From Nephrocerus scutellatus (Eukaryota; Arthropoda; Insecta; Diptera; Pipunculidae), in assembly GCA_947095585.1 (NCBI GenBank), contig OX352765.1, positions 17,296,444 to 17,360,443 of the forward strand: 64,000 nt of DNA. Reading direction: 5' to 3'. Under the pieces are notes generated by a model. It did not search any database. It had not been told where the DNA came from and saw only the letters and a list, made by a program, of their open reading frames with translations. Both the position numbers and the translations under genes were made by a program. How positions within the stretch are numbered: position 1 is the first letter of the stretch; the number at the start of each line of letters is the position of its first letter. Shown piece after piece: positions 1 through 12,595 of this stretch.

Positions 1-1009
1 GATACTTGAAATAAAAAGGACAAACAAACCAAAACGAAAGGAATCTCGAAATGAAATGTCCGTGTGATGCAGGAATTTCGTATGTTTGCTTGCTCCGCGG
101 TCGGTGGTGCTCGGTGGTTTTTCTCGACTCTTGTAGTAAAAAAAAAAACTGAAAACATGGTGCCATATACCTTGACGTTACGGCTTGTGTGCAAAAATAT
201 TACCCAACCATATAGCAACCGGTCGCACACGAGGTCGTTTAGAATGTTATGGCACTTTGGTGTGCTTTATGGTTGGCAGAACAGTACTTTATGGATGCTA
301 CATAATAAATATGGATGGAATGTAATATAAGATATTACATATATTCATTTGGTAACCACTAACACCGTCTGGGAAGCATCCCAATTACACCTCTACATCA
401 GGATCCAGACAGACAGACAGGTCCTCTTTGAGTTTTTCGGTATTCACTTCTCCCTCTCTTCTCGCTGTTCCATGCGATTAATGAATTTTATTATATCAAA
501 ATATGAAAGAGTGAATGAGCGTGAACACAAGACAGCGGGACAGACAAACTCGGCACGCCCCCCAATAAGAGGATGTATATGAAAAGTTTAATTTTAAAGA
601 TTTTTATGCAAATAGAAATGCTTTTCATTATTATGTCTAGCAGATACTTGACGAGGACAATGCGCAAATTAAAGAGGAGAACGATATTCATTGCAATTCT
701 CCTTAAGTGAGCTAGTAATATTACCGTACAACAAACTTTTTGTTATGTCTCTTGTTAAAGAGGTGATTTCTATACACAGTTTTAAAGCCCTGCTAATTAG
801 CGTCTGATATTTGCAAAGACAAACAGACGAACAGACCCACAAAAGATTAGACAAAACCACATGACTTGGGCTATTGGGTTTTCATTGATTTACGAGTATT
901 ATGCATTGGATGCAATTTTCGCCGACATTTTCTCCCACAGATTTTAGGATAAACTTGATGTTGGAATGTTTGTTAAGTATAGAGATAAAATAGAAAATGC
1001 CTTGCCAAC
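1..1009. other. No gene recognised
   Basis: AT-rich sequence with only short, unconvincing open frames. I see no recognisable protein family, RNA gene or strong repeat here. Confidence 0.4.
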
Positions 1010-2100
1010 ATGACTATGCGATTTTATAAAAAAAATAGAAGAGTCCTTCAAAAACTCCATCTAATAATGCATAAAGGAGTTGTCTGGAGAAAAGAGAAGA
1101 ATAGAACGCAACCATTTAATGGAAGTGCAATATGCTGCGTATAAAAACACCGGAGACGTTATGGTCAACATGACAAAGGATGCCCACAAGCCGAATGATT
1201 ATATCCACTTTTGTGGAGCTTTGTGGTAGATAAAGTGCTCCTTCAGCGACTAGATGAAGCGGGGAATGATGTCGCGGACAATATATTCATCGTGGCAAGA
1301 CGAAAGTGCTATGTGATATACGAGTAATCCAAAACGGGTTAAACTGAACAAGCAGAAGGTCCCAACAACAAAAGGAAGCACCAAATGGACCAAATCACTC
1401 TTAATGGAGAAGGGATTGCTACTGGCAAAAAGGTCAAATATCTTGAGCTGGTATTTTACAGTAAACTGCTATGTAACCATCATAAACAAGCAACTACTAA
1501 AATCAAAAAGAGCACTCATGGTGTAGGGATGAGTAGCAGGCCATTCGTATAGAGTAAGCCCCAGAAAAATGAACTGGATGTATATACACCATAATAATTA
1601 TACCAGTAATCACCTAAGCAATATTGACATGTGCAGAAAGCTAAGCTCCGCAGGAAGAGAAATGAAAAAATTCCAAAGTTAAAGTTTAGTTTTAGCACCA
1701 AGAAGCACCATGAATCCAGGTGTGAAAGTGAGTATCAAATACATTCGGGAGCTATTAAGTGGTATACAGATGGATCAAAGAAAGCGGAAGGAGCTGGTGC
1801 GTAAAGTTCAGGACATAGAAACTGTCTATTGGATTCACCTGTGTACCCGCCCGGCACTACTCCACGGTCTTCTTCGGACTAGGATAGGTTAAACGGCAAT
1901 TACCGTCCACCTGCAAGACAGATGTGTCAGTTTACCTCAACAATAAGATCATGGCCTATCAGACACTTTTGCCGATTTATGGGTTGACGGCAACCAAGTC
2001 GAACATATAATTGCCGCGGATACATCAGTGTATAAATAATATACACTGGTGCACCAACGCTCACAACCTACCCGCATTTGGTTAATAAACCACAGCCACT
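1010..2100 (+). mobile_element. Decayed non-LTR retrotransposon fragment (RT 3' part and RNase H)
   Basis: Broken reading frames resemble the C-terminal part of a LINE polyprotein. Around 1757-1797 the translation gives KWYTDGSKKAEGAGA, the first strand of an RNase H domain with its catalytic Asp. Upstream (about 1390-1470) the fragments ITLNGEGIATGKKVKYLEL resemble the post-RT region of I/R1/LOA-type elements. Stops and frameshifts interrupt every part, so the element is dead. Clade assignment is inference, and borders are approximate. Confidence 0.5.
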
Positions 2101-4084
2101 ACGTAGTTCATACCCAGAACAAACTCGGACTACAAACAAAAGTTGGCAACAGAATAACATAGCCAGCCTCCAAAGGAGATCAACCTCGCACCGTGGGCGG
2201 ATCCAGGATCCAATTCCCGTAGTATCAATGCAACCTTGGTGAGATCTGGCATCAATGGCTCCAGTTCGTACAGTGTATGTGCCTGGACGATTGACAAAAG
2301 CAGATCCTAGCACCACCTCGAACCTCTTTGCCACTAGAATAGTATGTTATCCTAGTTTTTCTCACAATCAACCAAATTGTGTTACTGGGCTACTAACGAT
2401 ACAAAGCCAGTTAGGCATTCTAAGACCCAGCAGTCCAGTCATTTTATTTACCGAGATATCCAAGTATACTACCCATTTGTAGAGTAATACACAACAGATC
2501 CCTCTGGAGAGGCCAAGAACACAGTTTTCTCAACCAATGGGACAGTACTTAAGCGATCTCGGAGGCTGATTGGCATTATATGAATTAACTCCATATTATA
2601 AGGCTTTTAAGCTATTGATATGTAGGATTCGATTTGCAAGGATCGGGTATACACTATCTCTAGACACAGTGGAACTGCCATAGATCCACTCTGCTCGAAG
2701 TGCATCACCCGCTCCAATCAATCAATAATTTAAGTGGTTGAGACATATACTATCCTAATGTATTACAGATGAATACTAAGAGTCTTTTAAATCTTAGATT
2801 TGTTGCTTGTCTGGCTTTTCTTACAAGTCACGCCTTTCTACCTGTAGCTAAGATAACTTCCTTCTCGGCTCGAAATCAAAGGAAGCAGAGATTTTGTGGG
2901 AGACTAGGAGCCCAGGAGTTCCAATTCTTACTATCTCTATCTTACTCAGGTTTCTCTCCAATGCATTCCATAGTAGATTAATAGGTTAAATATCGATTTA
3001 TTGTCGTTGAAGGTGGGGCAGTGAAGCATAGTTCGTCACATAATCGAGTTCAGTTTTGTCCAATTACAACAATGCTATAACCACAATTCTAAAGAATTCT
3101 CATTGATAATTGGTTATGTACATACTCGTATTTATATGTATATATTGATCAAGGTAACAAAAACACAAATTTAAAATACGGCGCAAATGAATAGTGGACA
3201 CATAGCATCCTAATGTCCATCTGCTGACAATAAATAACCACTGCCTTCCAGAATAATAAAGTCGTTAATTTACCCTGTCACTGGATAAAGAAGAGGAATG
3301 AAATTTATTTGCCGCTGTTTGGCCTACATCTACGTTCTAATAGGTATTCGGGCAAAATCGCATACCAACTAGATGCACAAGCGTAAATCTAAAGGCTGGC
3401 GACACTTCATGAGGCCATAATGGCTTTAAATTAAATGCATGCAACCTCAAGAGTCAAACTGAAAACATGTCTTCGCTCGACAATGATTAATTAATTATCC
3501 CCAGCATTACACGTTGTTAAAATGTGGTCCTACCGTAATGGTTATGACTGTGGCTTACGGTCCATAGCAGCAAGTTAAATTAAGCGAACACATGGAGAAA
3601 AAAAAACTCCTTCTACGATCAGTACAGTACGGCAGCAGCATAAAGAGCTCCATTGCCAACTAAATGCATTACCTTCACGGACATTAACATCAGCATTAAC
3701 AGTGATGATGCTAAAATCACCCTCATAATACTGATGTAAACGTTGCGCTTGGGAATCTACCCGTAGCTCTGTGTAGGTTCACATTTATTAAACGATAAAT
3801 TTGAATTTGTCATTCCACACAGAAAATGTAGTCGAGCGGATTATGAGAGATCAGCCATCGGTGCATTCTGGTGGCCTTTCGCGTTCTACTACCGTCACTA
3901 CATTATCCATAAGCATTCAATTAGAATCTATGCGACTTCGCATTTGGTCCAGGCGTTGTGGGAAACTCTTGAATATACTGGCTATAAGTAGGAGTGTATT
4001 TTGCACTTGATAAAATGTTGTTAATGCCTTTTAAAATAAAGTACATACAAACTCACAAAGTTGTATTTTTTCGTTAAAAAATTA
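2101..4084. other. No gene recognised
   Basis: Low-complexity AT-rich DNA with no convincing coding frame. The part around 2500-2750 may be further LINE debris, but I cannot support it. Confidence 0.3.
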
Positions 4085-5935
4085 AAGTCGCCTAACACTT
4101 ATAAGCAGGATGGTCCCAGTCCTACCACTATTGATACTAGTCGACGATAAGCCATTAAGAACTTTAAACATTTAGACCACAAGTAAAGAAAAGTGGGGTC
4201 CGGTCCTAGTCTCCCGCAAAAAGTCTCTCCACCGGTCACGATTTCGAGCCGATGTCATCCAGTTTGACATCCCTAAACTCTGGGCGTCCTAGTCTACGCC
4301 ATCCTTCCAGCGTAGGCTTGGCCGGCCTCGCTGTCGTGTTCCATAAATCCTACCGCAAAGTACTTTCCGAGCAGGATCCTCTTCGCTCATGTGAGCTAGG
4401 TGTCCTGCCCACCGGAGCCTACCGAGCTTAATACTTTTCACGATGTCGACATCGCAGTAGCGCTCGTAGATCTCATCATTAGTCATCAGACTCCGTAAGA
4501 CTTTTCTCTCGAACGCGGCTAAGAGGTCAGAATGCTTTTTGCTAAGCACCCAAGTCTCGGATCCATTTGAAAGTCTGGTATGACCATTGTCTTATATACC
4601 AGCAGCTTGTATGTTATGGTTAAGTTCCTGGATTTGAAGAGTCTTGACAGACTAAAGTAGGCGTTGTTGGATTTAAGCAACCGTGCACGTATTTCTGGGT
4701 CCATGCTGTTATCGACTGCAACAGTTGACCTAAGGTAGTTAAAGGAATGCACTACTTCAAATTCGCGCTACACTATTTTAATTGCGGGACCAATGTTGAG
4801 TCTTCTAGTCGCAGACGTGACCACCATGTGCTTTGTTTTCCTCTTTTATGTATCCAGTATCTGAATGGACTTATAGGGGATTGTTCCGCTCGCCGTTACG
4901 TCAGAGTCTCGGATCACTTTCTCCAACGCCAGGTTGAAGAGGACGCAGGCCAGTCCATCCCCTAGTCAGAGTCCGTTATAGATGTTGAATGGGCTTGATA
5001 GTGATCCGGATATTTTTATTTGGCTTATAACATTGGTCATGGTCAACCTACAAATTCGTGTCAGTTTATTTGGGATGCTGAAATCACTCATGGCTTATAA
5101 AGTACTATATATATAAAGATTTGAAATGCTAGACCTTTTTTCCATCACCTGCCTAAGGCTGTAAATCTAATCAGTTGTTGATTTGCCGCGAATGAAGTCA
5201 CACTGGTATGGACCAATAATGACTTCAGCGTATGGTGATATACTGTCTTGAAGGATAGAGGAGGAAATCTTATACGCGGTACTCAACAACGTTATACCAC
5301 GATAATTGCTGCAGTTTGTGATATCTCTCTTCTTCTGTATGGGGCACAGGTTGGTTCTTCGCCAGTCTTCTGGCATAGATTCTTCCTCCCATACTTGGAT
5401 TATTATTTCATGAATCGCTTGGTGTAATGTGGGGCCTCCTATTTTCATCAGTTCCGCTGGGATCCCATTAGATCCAGGGGCTTTAATATTTTTGAGTCGA
5501 TGTATCGCTCTGCTAACTTAGTCTATGCTGGGTGGCGGCAGCATAGTATGATCTTCGATCATTGGTGGAGCCTCCAATTCCTCAGTTAACTAGACATTTA
5601 GCAACTATTCTATGAGATTGTTGCATTGCTTGGTACGCAACATTCTTACGTTCAGTCGCTAGCTTACATTCGTCATCGAAACAGTCGTTCCGATCTCTAT
5701 GACTACTGCTTAAGATGGAGTCAGCAGTACGAATGACAGAATTTTTAAGGCGTGTCCATTTCTCTTCTACGCCTGACATCTCAACCACAGGACTTGTTCT
5801 CCCTGCATTTGGGGCGAGTCCTATCGCTTTGTTCTCTTCGTTGCGAAGGGCAGCCGTGAAGACTCGAATCTGATTCGCGGATGCAGTCTTTCGTTATGAT
5901 GCAATCCGATCTCGGAGCACCTAAATAAAGTATTG
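4085..5935 (-). mobile_element. RTE-like LINE remnant, reverse transcriptase region
   Basis: On the minus strand, successive broken frames follow the order of a LINE ORF2. First comes a linker with WTRLKNSVIRTADSIL (5582-5788). Next is an RT N-terminal part with EDWRRTNLCPIQKKRDITN, NYRGITLLSTAYKI and GPYQCDFIRGKSTTD (5167-5448). The C-terminal part has RARLLKSNNAYFSLSRLFKS and KLGRLRWAGHLAHMSEEDPA (4289-4752). This is the RT type seen in insect RTE-clade elements (inference). Several stops and internal loss show it is inactive. The same family recurs at 11.9, 24.2, 44.5, 56.7 and 59.0 kb. Confidence 0.8.
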
Positions 5936-6502
<567 letters not shown>

Positions 6503-6607
6503 GTGCTCGTTTTGTGGCAAAAATGACGCATCGGCAGCGAACAGCGCTGCTCACAAAGCACAGAGCTCAGACTTTGCCGTGATCTGATGCGATATAGCGA
6601 TATTTAA

Positions 6608-6932
6608 AAATTGTATATTGGGGTCCCCAAGGGGCCGATCGCTCCAAATTTTTACAAAAAGTGTTTTCCATCGAAGACACACATGTGTACAAAATTTAAA
6701 GAAAATCGGGTAAATTTTGTAAAATATTTGTATTGGAGCCCCCCGACCCCGCGGCCCGAGGGGCCACAAATTTTAATAGAAAGTGTTGTCTTGGGAGATA
6801 TACATGTGTGCAAAATTTCAATAAAATCGGGCTGTAGGAAGTGGGTTAAAAATTGATCACAAGATTTGGCCAGCCAGTCAGCCAGTCAGCCAGTCAGCCA
6901 GCCAGCCATCCAGCCAGCCAGCCAGTTAGCCA
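6608..6932 (+). repeat. Dispersed repeat with internal ~110-bp units and CAGC tail (copy 1)
   Basis: Two related internal units each carry a GC-rich block (GGGGCC-like), then a stretch like AAAAAGTGTTNTCCATCG, a short ATACACATNTGT motif and AAATCGGG. The copy ends in GTGGGTTAAAAA, TGATCACAAGAT and a degenerate (CAGC)n/(CAGT)n tail at about 6868-6930. The same layout is found at 9530-9985, and one inverted unit lies at about 48.82-48.95 kb. It is non-coding in all frames. I cannot name the family. Confidence 0.7.
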
Positions 6933-7884
6933 CGGGCAAGTGAAGTTAATATAGAGAATTTAAAAAGTTCCACACTATACACTCAGCAGAGAAAAAAAGG
7001 ATGAGTAAAACTATCCCATAACTCGTCAATTTTTTTTTCAAGAAAAATAAAAACCTTAAAGAATTTATCAAATGTATTATCGCGGCAGGCAAAGGCAACT
7101 AACTTATTGCTCGTCCTTTTACTACCCGCCATTTTTGCTCTTTTATCCTCTGTACGACCATTTTGCATGCCTCAGTAATTTTCGTATGGAAGACAAGCCG
7201 AGACAAAACAACTTTTTATGAGAGTGTTTAATGGAAGTAAGCACTTCTCATGTCCGTTACGTTGTTGCTATGAGAAGATATGAGAAGAAAGCAAGCAGTC
7301 ATACACTTATTTCTAATGTGCACACAGGCAAAGGACGATTAAATGATTTTTTCGTTATTTCCAACCAAACCATGACTTTGTTGTTGTTGTTGTTATTGTT
7401 TTTAATATTCTGATCTTTTCTTGCTATAATGAAAGTCATCTACTTAAAGCATTATTCAACTTTTAAATTGCTTAAGTTTTCCTTAAATTTATTAAACTTG
7501 AACGGACAGACGAACATAGAGATAGATGGACGGGCGAACGAAGTCAAATTATTGTATTATTGCAATCCTGTGACTATGTTGCCAACTACCTGGTCAATTT
7601 TACCGGCCATCAGTAATAGCCTTAAACCAGCTCAGTTAAGCTAATAAAGTTTATCACAGACTGCTTATATTATTTAAATCGATGAACAAAGCCATAACTT
7701 ACGGTTACAGAGCATTGTATAAGACAATGGACGTGCCAGTATTTACGTACGTATTCGAAGCTTGGATGCAGAACTAAAAGCTATCTGAAATCTAAACGCG
7801 TTCAGTAGGAAAGACTTCCTAGGAGTTTTTGGTTCTAACAGCTGTTGACTTTACATACTACCGGAAAGTTTATTGTGCAAAATA
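6933..7884. other. No gene recognised
   Basis: Short frames only. A TTG-rich microsatellite tract occurs near 7377-7400. Nothing else is supported. Confidence 0.3.
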
Positions 7885-8345
7885 TTAAGACTTATTGAAA
7901 CACAATTTTGCCTGGGCACCATCCATGGTTTTCATGGTAATTTTTTTTCCAATGGTTTGTAAAAATAAGTATTGGGTTTTTTTTGTTGTGAAAAAATTGA
8001 TTTTGTAAATAGATTCTTGGCGAATCTTCTTTTGAATAAATTAATTTCGAGTAGAAATTTAAACCTGCAGTGAAAACAAATTCTGCAAATAATGTACTAT
8101 TTTAAGTAAACCGATACATAGAAATAAGGAGCAGATTAAAAGGAATAACATACAGTCCACCCCAGAAGTAAGATCCCTTTTTTTTGAGCTGTCAAAACCC
8201 GAATTCATGCTTCAACTAAAAAACAATTTTTTCACAACAAAAATACTTTGTTTTTTTACAAACAACTAGAAAATGATTACCACGAAAACCACGGATGAAT
8301 TGTGTTAAAACAATACTCTTAGTTTTTCAGTGCTGAGTCAAAGCA
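7885..8345. repeat. Inverted-repeat (foldback/MITE-like) element
   Basis: Two arms of about 110 bp (about 7887-8000 and 8212-8345) are imperfect reverse complements. Shared blocks on reading inward are ACACAATT, TGGTTTTCNTGGTAAT, GTTTGTAAAAA and TTGTTGTGAAAAAATTG. The roughly 210-bp loop has no coding content. The size and structure suit a non-autonomous inverted-repeat transposon. Target-site duplication was not clear. Confidence 0.6.
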
Positions 8346-8834
8346 GAGTAAAGCAACTAAACTTGAATTAAAATGAATCTAATGTTAACTCATGAAGAAG
8401 TTTTTCAGTGCAGGATTAATTTTGACAAATAAAATTGACAGCTAAATTAACAACTGACAGGTTAAACAAATTAACAAAATGAACAGACCTAGAAAAAATT
8501 CTAACACTTCTATTTTTGCTGTCATTTTTGGCATTTTTATTCCTGATAAATAGAAAATAGAACGTTCTTTTTCATTGAATACACTCTCAAAGTGATCAGA
8601 AACATCTGTTTTTCCGTTAAAGCCATATTCCTTTAATCATGAATTTTATTATTATTACTATGGATTAAGCATAAAAATTTTGTTTTTAAAAACGCTAAAA
8701 AAAGAGTATACTGTATACATCAATATTTTTTGGAATTTTTCTTTTATTGTGAAGGTTGGAGTCTCCGATTTAAGAATGAAAATAATTTCGTTATTGTGGC
8801 TCTCTCTGGTGGCCTTACAGTACGCCATCCTGTG
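8346..8834. other. No gene recognised
   Basis: AT-rich spacer between the inverted-repeat element and the transposase remnant. No supported feature. Confidence 0.3.
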
Positions 8835-9430
8835 AGTCTAGTTTTCAAGAACTTTTTCGATCATTTCCGCGCCTATCTCACGAACAACAGTCGCAATGTT
8901 ATGTTTTAAAGCTGGAATTGTTTCTGGATTATCCTCATAGCATCTATCCTTAACGGTACCCCATAGAAAAAAGTCCATCGGCGACAAATCGCACCTCCGC
9001 GCATGCCAATTGACATCTCCAAAACGGCTGCCAAAAATGACGCCCAAGAAATCGATTGTCAGTCGGCTTGTATAGGATGTGGTGCCATGTTGTTGAAAGA
9101 AAAGCTCGTCAACATTCATGGCGTCCATTTGAGGCCATACAAAGTTGATCAGCTGGCTCTGTAACGGTCGCCATTAACGGTAACAGCTGCTGGAAATGTT
9201 GTTTTCGAAGAAAAATGGGCCACCACTTCAAAATCCAAACAAAACTGTCGCTCTTTGTGGATGCATTGTCTTCTCTACGATTACATAGCCCCCTACATGA
9301 TTTTTCGATCAGAATAGACGTCATTATCAAGCTGGCCTATGGCCCACGCAGGGAACTGATATCGAAGCGGATGGTAATTTGCTTTCAACTCCTGAGTCTT
9401 CTGGACCTTGTAAGCGAATAATTCGAGGTC
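8835..9430 (-). pseudogene. Tc1/mariner-superfamily transposase, C-terminal remnant
   Basis: The minus-strand frame at 8838-9128 reads VDELFFQQHGTTSYTSRLTI, then GDVNWHARRCDLSPMDFFLWG and ETIPALKHNIATVVREIGAE. This is the end of an insect IS630/Tc1/mariner transposase, covering the second catalytic block (normally QQDGA, here QQHGT, so the catalytic Asp is lost) and the CDLSPMDFFLWG block. Further upstream on the same strand (to about 9430) more of the catalytic core can be traced through frameshifts (FVWILKWWPIFLRKQ resembles the usual VWCGFW..GPFFFEN). It is inactive. A related C-terminal piece is at 58.4-58.8 kb. Confidence 0.75.
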
Positions 9431-9529
9431 TTTGTACAGTATTCTGCTCGGGCTGGCGCGACTAATGGCCAGTTGCTGCGATTAGCGTCGAGTTGAGGTC
9501 GATAGATTCTCTCCCACACTATGGGCCAC

Positions 9530-9985
9530 AGCCATAAATTTTAAGAAACTCGGGTTAATTTTTTTAAAAACTTGTATGGGGCCTCATGACCGCGGGGCCC
9601 AGGGTCACCAAAACTTTTACAAAAAGTGTTGTCCATCGGAGATACACATATATGTAAAATTTGAAGAAAATCCGGTTAATCTTTTTAAACAATTTGTATG
9701 AAGCCTTACGACGCTGGAGCGCGGGATCTTCAAAATTTTTATATAGGTTTTCTCCATCGGAAATACATATGAAATAAAATTTGAAGAAAATCGGGTATTT
9801 TTTTTTGTAAAATTTGTATGGGTGCCCCCACGGGGGCCCGATCACTTTCAAATAGAAAGAAAGTTAATAGAAAGTATTGTCACCGGGAATATAAATGTGT
9901 GCAAAATTTCAATCAAATCCGGCTTTGGGAAGTGGGTTAAAAACTGATCACAAGATCTGACCAGCCAGCCAGCCAGCCAGCCACC
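9530..9985 (+). repeat. Dispersed repeat with internal ~110-bp units and CAGC tail (copy 2)
   Basis: Same architecture as 6608-6932 but with about four internal units. The repeating blocks are a GC-rich GGGGCC/CCGCGGGG segment, AAAAAGTGTTGTCCATCGG, ATACACATATNTGTAAAATTTGAAGAAAATC and a TTTGTATGGG run. It ends in GTGGGTTAAAAACTGATCAC and (CAGC)5. Unit number differs between the copies, suggesting internal expansion. Confidence 0.7.
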
Positions 9986-10479
9986 GGCACGCGAACAACT
10001 TTTAAATGCACACAAAAACACTTATAATACTTGTACTACTATTCCTTAGCTGGTACCTCTACCTACTTGACAGTACTTTTTCAACTTGACTGCTTGAATT
10101 CTAAACAATGAATGAAATCCTGCGGGGAAATGGCATACTATTTATAGTAAATCAATAAATTCGCGAAGTTTCTTGTATTTCCCACTGTTTTTAACTCGAA
10201 CTTTCTATAGTGCGTTAGATCACTTTATACCAGTCCAAAGTCCATAGCTCAAAGTCCAAAGTTCAATTATGTCTAAACCATCCAAACAGGTTTGATTACA
10301 TTTAGGTACAAAATGCTATAAATTTGTAACTTCTTTTCATTCAGGGCCTATTTTTGGACGAGTTTGTAGATTGCGATTTATCGTAAGATTCGTATTCCAT
10401 TATCTGCGCTACCAACTACTTTTCATAACAATATCTATAGAACTGTATTTATAAACGTACCTTTACTTTTTCAATTGAA
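9986..10479. other. No gene recognised
   Basis: No convincing coding frame or named repeat in this AT-rich spacer. Confidence 0.3.
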
Positions 10480-10697
10480 GACGCTTATCTTAAAAGCTAC
10501 TGAACCGAATTGGATCAGCTTTTCAGCATTGTACAGGGTTTATTACCACCCCGGAAGTAAAAGGCTAAAGTTAAGTGGGTGGCAGTGTCAGTAGAGATGG
10601 ACCTGTGGGACATTGTAGGTGTGGTAAGACCGTGTGGTCAGTCAAGGGTTCAGATGGGCGGTGGAGCTGGGAGTCGCCGGGTATTTCAGCTAGTATA
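10480..10697 (+). mobile_element. Possible non-autonomous Helitron 3' end
   Basis: The segment begins near CTACTGAACCGAATTGGATC and closes with GTCGCCGGGTATTTCAGCTAG followed by TA. A GC-rich motif shortly before a terminal CTAG is typical of Helitron 3' ends in insects (family knowledge). A helicase fragment of an autonomous Helitron is present elsewhere, at 40.8 kb. I cannot see a clear terminal hairpin or a 5' TC end, so the call is tentative. Confidence 0.35.
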
Positions 10698-11934
10698 TTA
10701 TATTATATAACATTATTAAACCAACGAATTCAATGAGACTCTCAAGAATTTTTTAACAATTCCAATCCAAAATCAACTGAAAAGCAAATCCCAGCCAACA
10801 TCTCCATCATCTCTGGTCAGCTCGAGCTCAATAACAAAACAAAAAATTGTTTTTTAGTGAGAATGAGAATATGAAACCTTCATTTTTTGGTTTTATTCAT
10901 ATTCCCAGGACATGCATTTACGTTCTTACTCTTCTGACTCTTAATGAATGCAATGCAATTGTACAATAATCACCTTGGCGCATATTTTAATTCTGAAATT
11001 CTAAAACATTTGCAAGCTCTCGTTGACAGTGCCAGAGGCATTATTAAAATTCCCCAAATGGATATTTACTTAAAAATATTAAAAAACATCATTTCATCAT
11101 CGCAATCGTGATGCTTAATGCATATCTTTGCTTCTGTTGAAATAATGTAAAGCAAAAATCACACAAAGGAAGCTGGAGCAAATCCATTGAGAACACACAA
11201 AATGGAATAATAGCGAGTTACTCTACAGAGAATGTGTGTTCCAATCGGTACTGCTGTTATGTCCTCATTGTACAGCAACAGCAGTACAGTTCAAAGTGAC
11301 ACACTTACTGGGTTCCACAGAGCAGGTCGATACGTTTTTGCATCAACAAATCACCATAAAACTGACCTGTCATAACCGGAATTGCGTTGGTTACAGCTTC
11401 CGCTAAGGGCAAGCAAGAAGCAACTACCGGAGCAAGTTGAGCTATTCTTATCAATGCCTTTATTGTTCATAATACCAAAAACAATTTAAGCTTTTACGGT
11501 GCAATTTAACGAACGAACAGTTGAAGAGAGTGAAAGTTTAAGAAAGTTCCGTTTATACCGAAAAAATATTTCCCCGTTCGTTGTGGGGTTTCGGACTTCT
11601 TATGCGAAGAAATTGTTTGAATTTCTCCTGTAAAGGGAAAATTGTGATTTCCTTTAAATGCGGGAATTTTTGAATCCCGACCATTTGACGTAAAGAATGA
11701 AAGTACGCGATCTCATGCTGGATTTATACTCGCGATGTTATCTTCGGTGTTCGATGTTCCTAGTTGCACATATACGTAGCAACGAATGCTAAAATAACAA
11801 AACGGAACAACGAATGAAAAACGGATGCAATGTTCGGTGTTCTGTAGAACACGAAAGTACGTGTGTTAATGGTGATAACCGGAAATCGTGCGTGCGGTAT
11901 TGTGCATTTTGCATATTGCTTATATCATCTCAGT
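10698..11934. other. No gene recognised
   Basis: Only short frames. No family recognised on either strand. Confidence 0.35.
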
Positions 11935-12595
11935 CACCCTGTACAACCAGGGTCCGATCCTGGCCTCCAGCAAAAAATCTCTCCACCGAGCCGATGTCTT
12001 ACAATTTGTCATCCGTAAACTCTGAACGTCGTGGTCTACGCCATCCTTCCAGCGTAGGCTTGGCCGACCTCGCTGTCATGTTCCATAAATCCTAACGCAA
12101 AGGACTTTCCAAGCAGAATCCTCTCAGTTCATGAGAGCTAGGTGTCCTCCCCACCGGTGCCTACTAAGCTTAATTCTCTTTACGATGTCGACATCGCGAT
12201 AACGCTCGTAGATCTCATCATTATAGAGTCTCCGGAATCGTCCTTCCTCACATACGTAGCCAACAATTCTTCGTAAGAAGTTTCTCTCGAACACAGCTAA
12301 GAGGTCAGAATGCTTTTTGCTAAGCTCTCGGATCCATATGTAAGTACTGGTAGGACCATTGTCTTATACTAGCAGTTTGGGTGTTATGGTTAGATTCCTG
12401 GATTTGAAGAGCCTTTACAGACTAAAGTAGACTTCGTTGGCTTTAAGCAATTTTGCACGGATTTTTGGTTCCATTCTGTTATCGGTGCTACAGTGACCCG
12501 AGATAGTTAAGAGATTGCACTTCTTTAAATTCGCGCTCCACTATTTTGATTGTGTGTCTTCTAATCGCAGACGTGTCCATCATGCACTTTCACAC
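11935..12595 (-). mobile_element. RTE-like LINE remnant, 3' end
   Basis: The sequence is collinear with the 3' part of the remnant at 4.1-4.8 kb: the blocks for the RLLK..N..YFSL region, the ERYRDVDIVK region and the final GRPSLRWKDGVD region are all traceable on the minus strand. Many indels interrupt the frame. The plus-strand open frame across 11814-12095 is only the antisense of this element. Confidence 0.7.
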
